Shown here in pieces: positions 27,097 to 63,600 of a stretch of DNA of 64,000 nt. The notes below the pieces were generated by a model. That model did not search any database. It was not told where the DNA came from and saw nothing but the letters and a program-made list of their open reading frames with translations. Numbering within the stretch: position 1 is the first letter of the stretch; each line of letters starts with the position of its first letter. The translations under genes and the position numbers were made by a program. This DNA is from Prochilodus magdalenae (lineage: Eukaryota > Chordata > Actinopteri > Characiformes > Prochilodontidae), in contig JAMWET010006600.1 of assembly GCA_024036415.1 (NCBI GenBank), positions 864,501-928,500 on the forward strand, written 5' to 3'.

Positions 27097-27181
<85 letters not shown>
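27086..27181. repeat. (GA)n microsatellite
   Basis: About 95 bp of GA with a single AAAG interruption. Confidence 0.97.
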
Positions 27182-27185
<4 letters not shown>

Positions 27186-27746
27186 ACGTACTGGCTTAAG
27201 CAGACAAAAAGCTCTCTGTGTGCAGTATCACTTGAGCCTCTGTGTTTCTCTCTCTTTCTCTTTCTTTTTCCATCATTCCGCTTCTCTGCTTTCTCCCCCA
27301 CAATCTATTTTCCCAGTCTTATCTTTCCCTCATTTTTGCCCCTCCTGCACCAACTCTCTCTATATTCTCTCCATCACAACCGCTCTTTCCCGCCATCTCA
27401 CCATCTCACTTGGGTCTGGGCAGTACAAACAAAGCACTGCACTGTGATTACATAGCTACACATTGGCATTGCAATACATGACATGACTGGCCAACCCTTG
27501 ATAAGACATGGTTATGACTAGTGTCTATACAAGGGTATGTGGTGATATTTGGACAGTAGCATGAGTTAAAAGGCTCTGTGGGATACGATGTTTCACTCTG
27601 GTACCTTCTTTGTGTTGTACATTTAAGAGAACCTGGCCACAGTTATACCCGTGCTACTGTTCGAGCGCAACCATTTCAGTTGGGCAGTCAAGTTAATCAG
27701 CAATAGTAGCAAGTCATTTCTATGTAGCCAGCTCTGATCAGCATAT

Positions 27747-27983
27747 CTGTGTGTGTGTGTGTGTGTGTCTATGTGTGTGTATATCTATGTGTGTGTGTGT
27801 GTGTGTCTATGTGTGTGTGCATGTGTGTGTATATCTGTGTGTGTGTGTGTGTGTGTGTGTGTATCTATGTGTGTTTGTGTGTGTGTATATCTGTGTGTGT
27901 GTGTGTACTTATGTGTGTGTGCGCATGTGTGTGTATATCTGTGTGTGTGTATATCTGTGTATGTGTGCGTGCATGTGTGTATA

Positions 27984-28018
<35 letters not shown>

Positions 28019-28101
28019 CTGTGTGTGTGTATATCTGTATAGGTGTGTGTGTGTGTTTGCATGTGTGTATATTTGTGTGTGTGTGTGTGTGTGTGTGTAT
28101 A

Positions 28102-28135
<34 letters not shown>

Positions 28136-28173
28136 TGTGTGTGTGTATATTTGTGTGTGTATCTGTGTGTGTG
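27747..28173. repeat. (TG)n minisatellite-like array
   Basis: About 425 bp of TG runs of differing length, punctuated at irregular spacing by short phrases such as TATATCTG, TCTATG and GCATG. The Cys/Val frames it yields are artefacts. Confidence 0.95.
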
Positions 28174-28926
28174 GGCTAGGTGTCCCATCGTTCTGACTAC
28201 TGCCTGTGCTACTACTTTTTCCAGTATTAATAATCTGTTATGTTATGCAGACATTTTATGTCATGATTTGTGATATCAATACTGCAAAGCCTGGGATTAG
28301 GATAGCGTTTAGCAAATGAGATACTGTGCAACCATAATCTCTCTGCCTCCTTTTGGAGGAATGGTGATGAGTTGAGGCGTTCATGACATAACCTCTCCGA
28401 GCCTCTGCTTATTAGACAGAAGGAGCATTGTACCAGATGAATGTCGAGGGCATTTCAGTACATCAAGCCCACGGGTACACAAACGTGCCTGGCACTGCCA
28501 GAGAGTCAGTGTACCCACGCCACACAACCCCAGCGCTGTGTGCCCAAAAATACCATGTGAATCCAAAACACACACTGCAAACAGGCTGTACTGGCACACT
28601 TTTGACTGGAAGGGAGATTCCTACAGTCACAGAAGGTGATAACTACAGGTGTGAAGCTGCACTGATGCAATGTAATGTATCAGCCTGAAGGTGGTGATTC
28701 ACCAGAATCCGTTTTGATATTATTTAGAACGGTATGCAAAGTATTTCCTTTCATCAAAATGCAAAATGCTATTTTATAGCATTTTTTTAGCCCATTTTAT
28801 ACCAACAGGTATATTTAACAAAATTGCCTATGTGTATTTTTATTCTTTCTCCCCAGCAGTATGTCAACATTTTGATCTAGCATCTTTAAATAATTACTAG
28901 GTGAGATTAAGGACCTAAAAGAGCGA
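28174..28926. other. non-coding, nothing specific seen
   Basis: No gene, RNA or repeat family was recognised. Confidence 0.5.
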
Positions 28927-29016
28927 CTTATTATTATTATTATTATTATTATTGTTATTATTATTATTATTATTATTATAAATCATATTAATAATAATAA
29001 TAATAATAATAATAAA
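28927..29016. repeat. (ATT)n and (AAT)n inverted microsatellite pair
   Basis: About 54 bp of TTA units followed after about 5 bp by about 30 bp of TAA units, so the two blocks are reverse complementary and could fold back. Confidence 0.93.
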
Positions 29017-30479
29017 CTAAATAAACTGTCAATGGTCAATATTTCAAGAAGCTAAGTTATTTTAAGACAATAATAAATAAATATTTTAAAAAGATAAGCA
29101 TTCTTTTGATTCTAAATCCAGTAAGGCCAGTAATTATTTCAAGACCTGCCTTTTCGTGATCCTACATCAAACATTTAAGAAAGCAAGTCATTGTTTCAAG
29201 AATTTACATTAATATTTCAATATACTAAGAATGGTCAATGTTTTAAGACATTATTGTTTTGATGTTCTACACCACCATTACAAGATCCTCAACCAATAAT
29301 AAAATTCAAGGAACTGATTGAATATTTTAACATAATGCTTCCAGTAAGCTGGAGGAAAGGGCCTTCTACAGTACTCAAACATGAAGCTCCAAGAAACCTT
29401 TGTTCACCTCTGCGCTACTACTGGGTAAATACTGTGTAAGTAATGATTCATGGTGCGGTTTGAATCTCACAGAACCATAATAGCATTAAATCAGTGATTA
29501 TGGTCAATCAGAGTAGAAACCAGATATGACTGTGTTCAACCCATCAACTGACCCATCACCAAGGTGACAGGGAAGACGGTTCTGTAGTGACAAGCATTTG
29601 AATTAACACTCTTTCACAAACCCACACGAGATTACCGTTACCCTCAGTAGCACGTATGCAAAACTGCACTCTACACCCTCCTGCACCTGTGTGCCTGACC
29701 TAAGCTCTTCTTCACAGACATAAGCAAAGCTAAATGCCTACTAAGTGGCAGCTGTCAGCTGTCGTTTAAAACCACAAACACAGTTTAAAAACACAACAGG
29801 TAAGTCTGGAAATGGGTGCACATACTCAGTAGCCTGATCAAATCCAGGAGACAAAAAACAGAACACCTGCAACAACAACTTTGGAAGCACCATTGAAACC
29901 CAGCAAATATGTGATCTGTCAATTTGGACAGGGTTATTGTATATGTATACAATACGTCTTCACCTACAAACCCAACATGCTGCCACAAGACTGGCCATGA
30001 GACGCCGAGGTTAGTAAGGATTATTACAGGTTAAGATAAAGGACCAAATGCAAGATCAAGGATGCGCCGATATGGGAATCCTGGACCGATACTGATATTT
30101 TTCATGTATATACCTACTGATACTGATACTGATACCGATTATTCTACATGAATTTAAATTTATAACATACAGACTGATACAACATCACCACTGCTTTACC
30201 ACTCCAGCGAAATGTAAACAAGGTAGTAAATAAAATAAAATATATTTATATATTTTTATATTAATAAAAGATATTTTAACACAGACCCAAAACTGCTCTT
30301 CTGGAGTACCATAAATAGGCACAACGTCAAATATCAACTACCATTCAGGTCTCAGCCCCAGTCAGACGCCAAAGCTAAGACGACTTCATTCTATACCCCT
30401 AAATAAGACGCCAAAGAACATCTCATACTCTAAAGCACTGGGAGTTCCCTCATTAACCCTCATCTAGAGAAAACCTTAC
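29017..30479. other. non-coding, with a fragment of a dispersed element at 30055-30180
   Basis: GGATGCGCCGATATGGGAAT and ACTGATACTGATACTGATAC at 30060-30140 resemble an end of a widespread teleost non-autonomous DNA transposon. The rest has no recognised content. Confidence 0.4.
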
Positions 30480-30850
30480 ACTTACAAAAGAAGGTTCTTC
30501 AATCTTTCTTTAAAAATAAATTGGTTTATTAGAACCATGCACACTCAAGCAACCACTTGCATGATTGAAGGGTTCTCTGTATTGTGAAAAGAGCTTCTCG
30601 AATTGCTGGAAAAGGGCTATAGATGGCTCCATATAGGTGATTTTTTTTAATCGTTCTTCAAAAGGGATTATGGTGTTGTTTTTCCAACCTTGAAATGACA
30701 TAACTAAAGAAGAGCCCTTTTTGGTTCTATACGTTTCCAAAAAAAGGTTCTATGTAGAACCATCTACAGCACTTTATCCGTCAATCTGTAGAACAGTTTC
30801 ACCAGGCAAACAGTTCTTTGAGTGTTCATGGTTCTACGTGAACCTCCTGA
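30480..30850. repeat. GGTTCT-type dispersed repeat
   Basis: Rich in AAGGTTCT, TAGAACCATC and related words in both orientations (30492, 30533, 30574, 30722, 30747, 30758, 30829). The segment AAGGTTCTATGTAGAACCAT is itself a near palindrome. This resembles a teleost repeat family I know from memory and cannot name with certainty. Confidence 0.5.
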
Positions 30851-31117
30851 TCCTGTGCCCTACACAAATACACCTAGAGACTAGCCTAATGAAGAGCTTG
30901 AAATGTGCTGATGAGTTGAAGTGGGCGTCTAGGAGATGGAGATGCACTGAAACAGGCTGTGCCAGGGGCTCTTCAAGACCAGGGGCTGCTCTGAAGTGGG
31001 TCAAGCGAAGAGGTGCCAGAACGCAGCCTGCTTATGCAAAATGGCTTTGCACTAACCAGGTCTCGGTGTAATACAGAAATGCCTGGACGGCTCTGACCAA
31101 CAGTAGACGAAGGCTTA

Positions 31118-32100
<983 letters not shown>

Positions 32101-33040
32101 TGATGAAAACACACTGAAGGAGACCTTATTTTTATTAAACCTGAAGCTATATGGCTGGAGTGTATATGTCTAGTGATGTAGCCTAAGCACACAGCCACAT
32201 ACACAGTTACATATACACATTTACATAAACATATAAAAATGTGTGTGTGTGCCTCATCTTGAACGCTGGGGGGTTTCTTTCACGTTTCAATCACGTGTCA
32301 GGTTTTCCCGGTGCATATCAAAGCCTGTGCCTGACCTTAAAATTGCGTGCATGTGCTGCCACCTGCTGGCCAAGTAATGTAAACCCCCACAGGCCAGAAT
32401 CTGAAATGGTCTATACTACAGCTTACGCTGACCCAGGGGTCTGGTTTAGTCGGCCACCCCAGCATGGTCTTCCTGACTGACCAGCACTTAAAACGTAACG
32501 TATGCTGGGTTTGCTAGTGATGTTGGTTCTTCTAGCAGGGTAGACCACGAAGGGGAATTCCACATATGTTTCTGCAGAATTTATTGGCTGAGATGTAAAC
32601 AAAGTCATCCAGGGTGGTTTGATGACAATGATTCATGTGTAGAGAAATTTACAGACTCTCTACTGACCACAGACAGAAGCTCTGATTAATGAGTTAAGCA
32701 GCCTAACAATACATCTTCCCTGAATTTGTAGCTGAGCATCTGCTTTTCCCCTAATAGACAATATAACAATAGAATACGTTTTTTTCCACCCACCCCCCTC
32801 CAACCGTCCGTGACCCATCCCCCACAACACCCACCCTACCCCCCACCGCAGACATTGAAACCTTAAGATTAAATAGAGCCCCAGGAGCCCATGTATTTCG
32901 AACCTTGTCCAAAACTACTAGTGAACCTACATGTGACCTCTGAGTTTATACACTCATCATCACATAGTTCTGGGGAGCACCCAGAAGGAATCAACACACA
33001 GGGATCAAACAGCTGTACAATGCAGGACTACATGCACGCA
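32101..33040. other. intergenic, nothing specific seen
   Basis: The spacer between the eeig1 leader and the Tc1-like relic. It contains a C-rich stretch at about 32785-32850. No gene was recognised; in human the small gene NAIF1 lies between these two neighbours, and I see no trace of it here. Confidence 0.45.
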
Positions 33041-33049
33041 GAAAGCTAT

Positions 33050-33420
33050 AACGACTGCCCTTAACACCACGTCAACGTCGCCAGAGACTGCAACTGTGTC
33101 GTGCCAGACTGTCATGGAATGACACAGAATGGTAGCGGATCATCTTCAGTGACAAGTCCCATTTTGTCACACCATGTGTGGAGGCACCAAGATGATAAGC
33201 TTGTTGTCGTGTGTCACAGATCCAGAAGGCCTGGTGTCACTCCTCCACCTCCACCCCTACGGCACACTCTGCTGTAACTGTGTGAAAGTGTTTAAGCTGC
33301 ATGGGATAGATTCTCACAGGACACCTTCAGGAACCTTTACAACTACAAGCCTCTACAAGCCGCGACGTCTGACAAGGTGCATTAGAAAACAGAGCGTCCT
33401 CACGCCATTCTGAAATACAC
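33050..33420 (+). mobile_element. Tc1-like transposase relic, copy 2
   Basis: The frame around 33085-33190 reads RLQLCRARLSWNDTEWWRII followed by FSDKSHF. This corresponds to the Tc1-type segment with a conserved W and the FSDESxF motif that carries a catalytic aspartate. The frame breaks soon after and no intact transposase remains. A related minus-strand copy is at 5190-5470. Confidence 0.6.
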
Positions 33421-33968
33421 TACGTCTGTATGTGTAGCTCAATAAATATCGCTCATATCAGTCTTACTTCTTTCTGGGAGCAACTATTCTTTTAACGATG
33501 CTTGCATATGTTTATGCTAATGATGGGGTTTCCTTTGGGGTCTACTCCGCCTAAGGACACCCTTCATATAGCCCTCCACTATGAATGGATTAATTTAAAC
33601 TGATTAAAGTCCAGCTTTAGACTAAAACACTTTCACAAAACTATCAGGCAGTGCATTTATAACTGTTTCATGTCATAACTTTCTGTAAGGGGGCTTTTAG
33701 AGGTGGTCACCTGGTTCCTTTATGAAGAATCCTGTCTCTGTAAACACTGTTGACATGTACAATCATTTAATTGTGTAAAAATCACAATTCATTTTATAAA
33801 ATCCTTAAAAGAGGATTCCTGGATTCCACTTAATTTCTCAAATGGCTGCAAAAATCATGAAGGGTTAATAAACGCACTCAGAGAATGTAGAGATGGGATA
33901 ACTCCAAATTTAATCTGGTGGTAATAAGAGCCAAAGGTACGAAGATATCCAAATGGCTTTAAAAGATA

Positions 33969-34500
33969 CAGGGGTTGGACAATGAAACTGAAACACCTGG
34001 TTTTGGACCACAATCATTTATTAGTATGGTGTAGGGCCTCCTTTTGCGGCCAATACAGCGTCAGTTGGTCTTGGGAATGACATATACAAGTCCTGCACAG
34101 TGGTCAGAGGGATTTTAAGCCATTCTTCTTGCAGGATAGTGGCCAGGTCACTACGTGATGCTGGTGGAGGTTCGTCCTTCTTGGTGGTATGCTGACATTA
34201 CCCTGGATACCGTGGCTCTTGATACATCACAAAGACTTGCTGTCTTGGTCACAGATGCGCCAGCAAGACGTGCACCAACAATCTGTCCTCTTTTGAACTC
34301 TGGTATGTCACCCATAATGTTGTGTGCATTGCAGTATTTTGAGCAGAACTGTGCTCTTACCTGCTAACTGAACCTTCACACTCTGCTCTTACTGGTGCAA
34401 TGTGCAATTAATGAAGATTGGCCACCAGGCTGGTCCAATTTAGCCATGAAACCTCCCACACTAAAATGACAGGTGTTTCAGTTTCATTGTACAACCCCTG
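33969..34500. mobile_element. 532-bp TIR element, Tc1/mariner-type, non-autonomous
   Basis: The 31-bp terminal inverted repeats (33969-33999 and 34470-34500, starting CAGGGGTTGGACAATGAAAC) differ at one position, and the element is flanked by TA on both sides as expected for Tc1/mariner insertion. The interior has only short frames and no transposase motif, so mobility would depend on an enzyme elsewhere. The similarity of the ends suggests a fairly young insertion. Confidence 0.88.
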
Positions 34501-34692
34501 TACATTGCATGTCTTGAGGCTTGAGATACTGTTTTTCCATGGTTGTGAGGCTTGAAATGGTTTGTTTAGTTTTTGGGTTTCACTTTTTTGAACAATACAT
34601 ATTGAAACTCAGGAGACATTTGGTCACTGTTCATTTTGGATAGTAAATAAAACATGCTATAGTGATTTATAGTTCTCTATAATGTACCATAG

Positions 34693-34797
34693 TGGTTGGT
34701 GTATCTTAAGAGTCCTTGGGCAAGACTCCTAATACTACATTAGCCTACCTGTAAAAGGTTGCTCTGGATAAGAGTGTCAGCTAAATGCCATAAATGC
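34693..34797 (+). mobile_element. tRNA-derived SINE, copy D (internally deleted)
   Basis: GGTTGGTGTA is followed at once by AAGAGTCCTTGGGCAAGACT and the tail GCTCTGGATAAGAGTGTCAG..AAATGCCATAAATG, so the tRNA-related B-box region is missing compared with copies B and E. Confidence 0.85.
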
Positions 34798-36394
34798 TAC
34801 TGTAACGTTCATATCAAGGCACTTTAAATATGACTTAGTTTCTATGTCACTGGTTAAATTTTGCAGAAAATCTGTGGCATTTGTTTTTAAACCTAAGCCT
34901 GGACTGGTAAATATACTCGTGAGTCTGTGGTAGAGCTATCGTCATTTAGTCAACTATAGTTATTACCTGAATTACAGTACAGATCTTACAGAGTCCAGTA
35001 GAGACTCCGGCACTATTACTCTTGGTCTGTTTCATACCTGGTGAATCACGATCTGTCTCTTATTGCAGTTTAGATGACACTGAGATTTATCCATGCTTAC
35101 GAAACCAGCCAGAACCTAAAGAAATCTAAGTTAAAGGGGAATTTAGTTGATTTAATAAATGGTCTGTATAATTAAATGGTTAAAATGTAAACGAGTCTTT
35201 CTAAACAGTTTGATGCTGAATGCTCTATGCTTGAAAAAAAACGTATCTAGTAAGAAATTGTTCACAGTGGTGCTGATGTAGGAACCAGATATCTGAAGTA
35301 TTTAATGCCCCTTTCAATGCTCCCTTGTGGAAGGGTTCTACAAGAGCTGGCTGTGAATTGTGACCCTATGACTGGAACATATGTAGATGAGGGAAATGTA
35401 ATGTTTTAGGTTGGGGCTAAATGTTGGTAAAATGCCATTGTCTGTTAGCTTAATAGTATATTTGTGTGTTTGATGTGGCGTTTAGTAGTGTGATTTTGGG
35501 GGGGTCATCATGAGCGTGAAGCTAATGGTGACCCCCTCCCCCCACTCAGAGTTCAGAGTTTTGTATTTGCATTGTGTCCAGCATTTCAACCAAAAAGCTC
35601 TACTTTTAGCAGAGCCATGGTTTTAGTCAAATCATGATGGAGCGGTACCAGCAAGTTCCCCAAATTCTCCTCTTCTTCTCTTTCTTTTTACATATTTTTG
35701 TCCCCTAACTAGTTCCACAGTTTTTAGGATATCAGCACTGTTCCAACTCCAGAATGTTCTGTCTGATTAGGAATGGTGTGGTTGTATACAGGTTTTTGAT
35801 TGGATGCACAGTTTTCACATAGCAGCAGATTTTTTAGAATTTGTTGGAAATTAAGACTAAACTGGATGGAAATGTGCATTTCCATCTACTGTACTTCTAC
35901 TTGACCAACAAACACCATTTCACATACAATCTCAGGGCAGAGTCTCAATCACGAATCTAATGTTAATCTGTCCCACACTTGTCTTCATCACTCATCCCTC
36001 CCATAGAGTCCCATTCATTTTTAGCCTCATTTAAACCCTATTGTTTCCTTTAACCTTCAGCCACCAAGCTGCATGTACTTAAGGCAGATCTATAAACTCT
36101 AATCCACAGCCATAGTGAGTCACACTCCTCCATGTTTTGTCTATTCATCTCTCATTCCTCTCCTAGCAACCACAGCCTAGCAGGACATGGGAACCATTTA
36201 AGCTCCTTAATCATTCCTCCACCTTTCTGGTTACAGTTATGAGCCTATATTATGTTATTACAACTTCTGTTAAAGAGACCCTGTGGCTGCAGACTTGGAT
36301 GACTAACTCAACTCGTGACAACTCGTTAACTCAGTTGTTGATTTTTGTAGCCACATAGATCTCCCTAACACTCATTCAACACTCAATTACCATA
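34798..36394. other. intergenic, nothing specific seen
   Basis: No exon or RNA gene was recognised. A short G-run/C-run inverted pair lies at 35498-35543. Confidence 0.45.
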
Positions 36395-36665
36395 TAGGAG
36401 CACTTTGTAGTTCTACAGTTACATACTGTGGCCCATCTGTTTCTCTGTATAAATTGTTAACCCCCCTTTACCTTATTCTTCACTGAGAATGATCCAACAC
36501 CCAAATAATACCTTCTCAGTGGGGGTTGAATTGGAGTGGTCCTGATCACTGATGAGCAAATAACATATAAGGTAAAGAGGAATAACAAAGGATGCAGAGA
36601 AACAGATGGACTACAGGTAAATGGAGCTGATAAAATGAACAGTGAGAGTAGATACAAGGGTGTAT
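36395..36665. mobile_element. dispersed palindromic element, deleted copy 1
   Basis: The left part (GTAGTTCTACAGTTACATAC, CCATCTGTTTCTCTGTAT) and the right part (GCAGAGAAACAGATGGACTA, GGAGCTGATAAAATG) are inverted versions of one another. The middle contains GTGGTCCTGATCACTGA. A related copy is at 50412-50745, and I recall a longer palindromic repeat of this kind from otophysan genomes. Confidence 0.6.
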
Positions 36666-36849
36666 TCCTAATAAAGTGCTCAGTGAATGTAAAAATAATA
36701 TACAGTATATATATACACAACATAATAACAGACTTCATAAACAAATCACATAATAATCACACACATCTAAATTAATTCACAGAATATATTTATACTCAAA
36801 TTAATATAATTCACTTAATTTGCATTAAGACAAATTCACATAAAGGGTA

Positions 36850-37040
36850 TGGATTTGAGAAGGAGTGGATCAATACATAAATATCAAAACATTAAGGCCG
36901 AAAACTAGGCCGAGAATTTATTATTGTTTCCCACTGTTGAAAAAGAAATATAATTAATCGAACAAGAAGGGAAAGATCGATCGGTACTTGGATTGGAATC
37001 GGATATTAGCCTTTTATTGCATGATCGGAAAGAGCAGTGG
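36850..37040. mobile_element. possible transposon fragment next to promoter 1a
   Basis: GATCGATCGGTACTTGGATT, GGAATCGGATATTAGCC and GCATGATCGGAAAGAGCAGT resemble the 'CGGT/CGAT' type ends of teleost non-autonomous elements. It borders the GC-richer promoter zone. Tentative. Confidence 0.3.
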
Positions 37041-37099
37041 TATCGCCCAGCTGTAGAGAAAGCATGTATGACTAACCAGCGAGCCGAACGAAATCTCAA

Positions 37100-37353
37100 C
37101 TGTGATTGGCCAAACAGCCTGCCCGTCACGCCTGGGTCTGCTCGCTCCGCCTCCTTTCTCGCCAACTCATTCATCTCCAGCTCCGCCCGCCTTGCGTCTC
37201 GCGCATTCTACCGGCATTTTCGTCCATTCAACTGTCAAACTGACCGGATTGCTTAGCCGCATTTCGCCTAAAACTCGGGTTTTAAATCGAGTCAAGGAAT
37301 AGACAGACATTTCCGCCACATCCGACGTTGATATTTTGTTTTTTATCGGTAAT
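37100..37353 (+). promoter_or_regulatory. slc25a25: slc25a25 promoter 1a (GC boxes, inverted CCAAT)
   Basis: A local rise in C+G includes an inverted CCAAT box (GATTGGC, 37104-37110), two GC-box-like elements (CTCCGCCTCC at 37145-37154 and CTCCGCCCGCC at 37181-37191) and CRE half-sites (CGTCA 37124-37128, TGACG 37382-37386). No good TATA box is seen, which suits a CpG-type promoter. The exact start is unknown. Confidence 0.6.
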
Positions 37354-37772
37354 ATGGAACTAAAACTTCGACGCCGGCTTCTGACGAGCTATGCTAACGT
37401 TCACCTCGGCTAGTGTGAGCATCCACCTCATCAGTGCTGCCGGATCCTTCGCTGCATTTTTGAATATGCACCTTTTGCTTTCATTTTAACCGTTTTTGTG
37501 TTTTATTGAGACTGCCATGCGAAGAAAAATGGAGGCGACAAAGGCCTGTGAACAGTTAACTTAAACTTTTGAATATCACCAGGAATCGTGCCGCTTCTTT
37601 TTCACGCCGGCGGCACACTGATAATTGAGTACGGAACGCTAGCACCCCGGCTAGCCAGCTAGTTAGGAATCCCCTGCATTCAGTCCTGTTAGCGTTTCAA
37701 AACATGTTTATCTCTTCCCGTTTCGACGCTGTGCAGTGTGACTTCGTAGAGGCTGTTGCTCGGTGTAGCTGA
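37354..37772 (+). promoter_or_regulatory. slc25a25: upstream ORFs in the slc25a25 exon 1a leader
   Basis: If transcription begins upstream of 37354, the leader contains four short ORFs: 37354-37413 (19 aa), 37391-37489 (32 aa), 37517-37564 (15 aa) and 37704-37772 (22 aa). All terminate before the main start at 37860. They would be expected to lower or regulate translation of this isoform. The leader could also be shorter or spliced, removing some of them. Confidence 0.5.
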
Positions 37773-37859
37773 GAGGTATCTCGTTGGACTGTAGTTAAGT
37801 TAGGGTTGGTATTTTGGGTTATTTGAATCTCCCTCACAGCTGCAATTTGAATTCGTGGG

Positions 37860-60606
<22,747 letters not shown>

Positions 60607-63600
60607 GAGCAGAGACGAATTCAGAACTTTTTTTCTTTTACTTTTACTTTTTTTTTTTCTTTTTTTTTTTTAATTGGGATCTGAAGTGGATTTAACCGAG
60701 GAAGGCCCTGACAAGAGATGGGAAAGGAATGGGATATCCTGGGTAATGAGATGAGAGATTTGAGGCCTTGTTGTCATTTTATGAAGCCAGAATAGGCAAT
60801 GAGGAAAGAGTAGGGCTGTTTCAGGAAAGAAGCACTGGTCCTTCTTTTTCTGGTGGACTCTCCATTAAAGAATGGAATAAGATTTTGAAATCCTACATCT
60901 ATAGTTCCAGACATCACACCCAAAAGGTCAAGTCTCTTTGCACTCTGAGCATCAGACTGTAGTCGACTATGATTCGTGCCAAGAATGTGCACGTCTCTAT
61001 GCCACACCCACTGCTTTTGCTGTTTAAAGGAGATGGAGAGTTCCCCCAAGTTGCTCATAGTTTTGAAAAGCTGCTCAAGGGTCACTGTCTTATAGTTCCA
61101 TTAGGTGGCAGTGGTGGACAGCTAGAGACCACCAGATCCTACCCTGCCTTAGGTTTTAATTTTGCGTTGTCATGTTTATTTAAGCACTACTTTTATATCA
61201 TCATCATTTTGTTCATTATTTATTAACCTAATGAATTGTTTAGGTTTTAATTCCTTTTTAAAACTGCATAAACGCAGGTCTGTTTCTTTTAAAAACGAAG
61301 TTACAACATAACCTAGAGTTGCAAGGACTTTCATAATTGTAAATAGTTTTTATTCTGAAACCTGTTGTCTTTTCAGTTAAATTGTCGTAATGTTGTTTTT
61401 CAGAACCTTTGAAGCGTTCCTTTTGTCATATGTTGTCAGTGTTTGTGTATTTAATTCTGAACCGGAAAAAAAATCTAAACTTATAAACAGCAGATAGAAC
61501 ATTCTTAACAAGTTGGTACAAAGTCTTAGTATGTGTTAATAATTCTAAGTACAAGGATTCGTGTTCCACTTAAAATAATTAGCAGCAATCAGGTTCACTA
61601 GTAGGTACACTACTTCATGTCTTAAAAGCATTCTCAATCTAAATGACAGAACCTTGACTACTAAACATTCTAAATTTTGATACTAGCCAATCAGACGTTC
61701 TAAAATTGAACGCTGTAATTCATTATTTAATGGTGAATTGTATTGCACACAGATCGGTAAGGAGAGAACATGAATCAATGCAGTTGTTGATTCAGACTGC
61801 TGCTCAGCACCGTGCTGTTGACTGAATCCTTGATTTTCCTCCCAGTATTAGTACGCAAGCTTCATTGTCCTGTATTCTCGTTGTGCTTCACAAACACCAA
61901 GGAGTAAAAAGAAGCGCTCAGGAACTTTAAGGTGATCTATAGTATACAGACTTGAATTTGTTTCCATCAGATTAAATGACACTAGTGAGAGTTATAAATG
62001 TACTGGTGGTTTTATGTCTTCTTGTTATTTAGAGCATGCAAATGTGGGTTGCCAGCCCAGCGGTGTGATGTTTTATGTTGTAGTTAAAGGGAAATACTTT
62101 GTACAGGGGTGAAAAAAAGGATTTTATTGGAGTTGGTTATGACTGGAGCAGACACTCAGCTGTAATGTTTACTGGCTCTAGGTGTAGAGGGCCACGGCAA
62201 TGTGAAGTTTAATGTTTTCCTTACTGAAGCTCACATTCAGCTCACATTCAGCTTGTGTTAGTTTAGGGAAAACAAACAAAATCCTGTAGAGCAGTGGCCT
62301 TCCCGGATTTTAATCTGAGTAAGTGATTTGTGTCCAAATTGACGACTGAAGTGAACCCAGAAAAGTTTTCTCAGTGTATGCTATGGTTGTACGAATTCAC
62401 AATGGGTCTTTGATTTAATACAATTTAGTGACTCTATTGCAGATTATGCTATTATGTTAATGTTTCTGTTTTTGTGTTATTAGAACATTCAACACTGAGC
62501 TTTAGTGTCTCCATCTAACGATCTAGTCACAACCAAATATGTCAGCCATAAGCTAACGCACTAGAAACAATCTCATTTGCCATTCGGGCTACAATTTGAT
62601 GTGTTATAATGTTGGTACATATATATGCACAATAGTGTTTACTCGCCCAAGATTTTAGTAAATATCAGCAGACCGTTTGCTCTATAATCAAATAGCCAGA
62701 CAGTTTGAAAAATGTAGGGAAAGTCTCAAAACTAACATAAAGCATGTCTTGAAATCTAGAGTAAGCTTTCCCTAAACCTACTGCAGACTCGTATCGTAAA
62801 CGTAAGTTATGTCACTGCAATGCAAGATATACTAGAGCGAGGTACGTGTTATGATGTCATATGACGATAGTTTTACATGCCTGCTTTTTTGCTGCTATGG
62901 AAATGAGAGGAAGTGTGTGTGTGTTAGTTTGTCTGTCTATGTTTCTTTTAACATCAGTACTCTCAGGGAGAACTCCAGCAGACCTGGACAGTCTCCATGT
63001 CATGCCAGAAAAGACTACCTGACTGCAAAATGGCCGTTGTTTGACAGGTCTACATGTAGTGCAATACATAGGACATGAGAGCTGATGGCACATGTCCTGT
63101 GGAGTGCGTGCGTGTAAAGCAGAATCGCGTCCCACATTCAGTTTTCACTTTCCGTTATGTATGAAAGCCATTTGTTGATCTGATCTAGGACCAGCTTCCA
63201 AATCAGATCATCAGAGATTAGTAATCAACATGGAAGAGGTCTTCAGTCTTGCTTCTGAGGAATTGGCTTTTAACAGAGCTCTAGACTTTAGCGGGTGCCT
63301 TCAGAATACCTCGTTTAGCTAAGTCAGTAGTCATATTTGGCTTGAGGAAAGAACGTTGGGAACCTGATCTCCATCTGCTGCATCTGTAGCATACCTTCTA
63401 TGCAGGTTCTTCAGCTGAAATGGAAAGGCGTCCCTTATGCTTTTGTTTGTTTAAGTTAGCTTTCTGTGGATAAGGATTCATACTCAGATTGTTTGTATGC
63501 TACACATGCAGCAGGTAGAGACTGGGTTGAAAATGAAGCAATCTGGTCAAATATGAACAACAGAGGGCAAGTTCTACATCATCCTCTCTCGATGGTCTTA

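Noticed and set aside
27749..28196. Cys/Val-rich open frames of about 140 codons
   Set aside because: They are frames through a TG repeat array.
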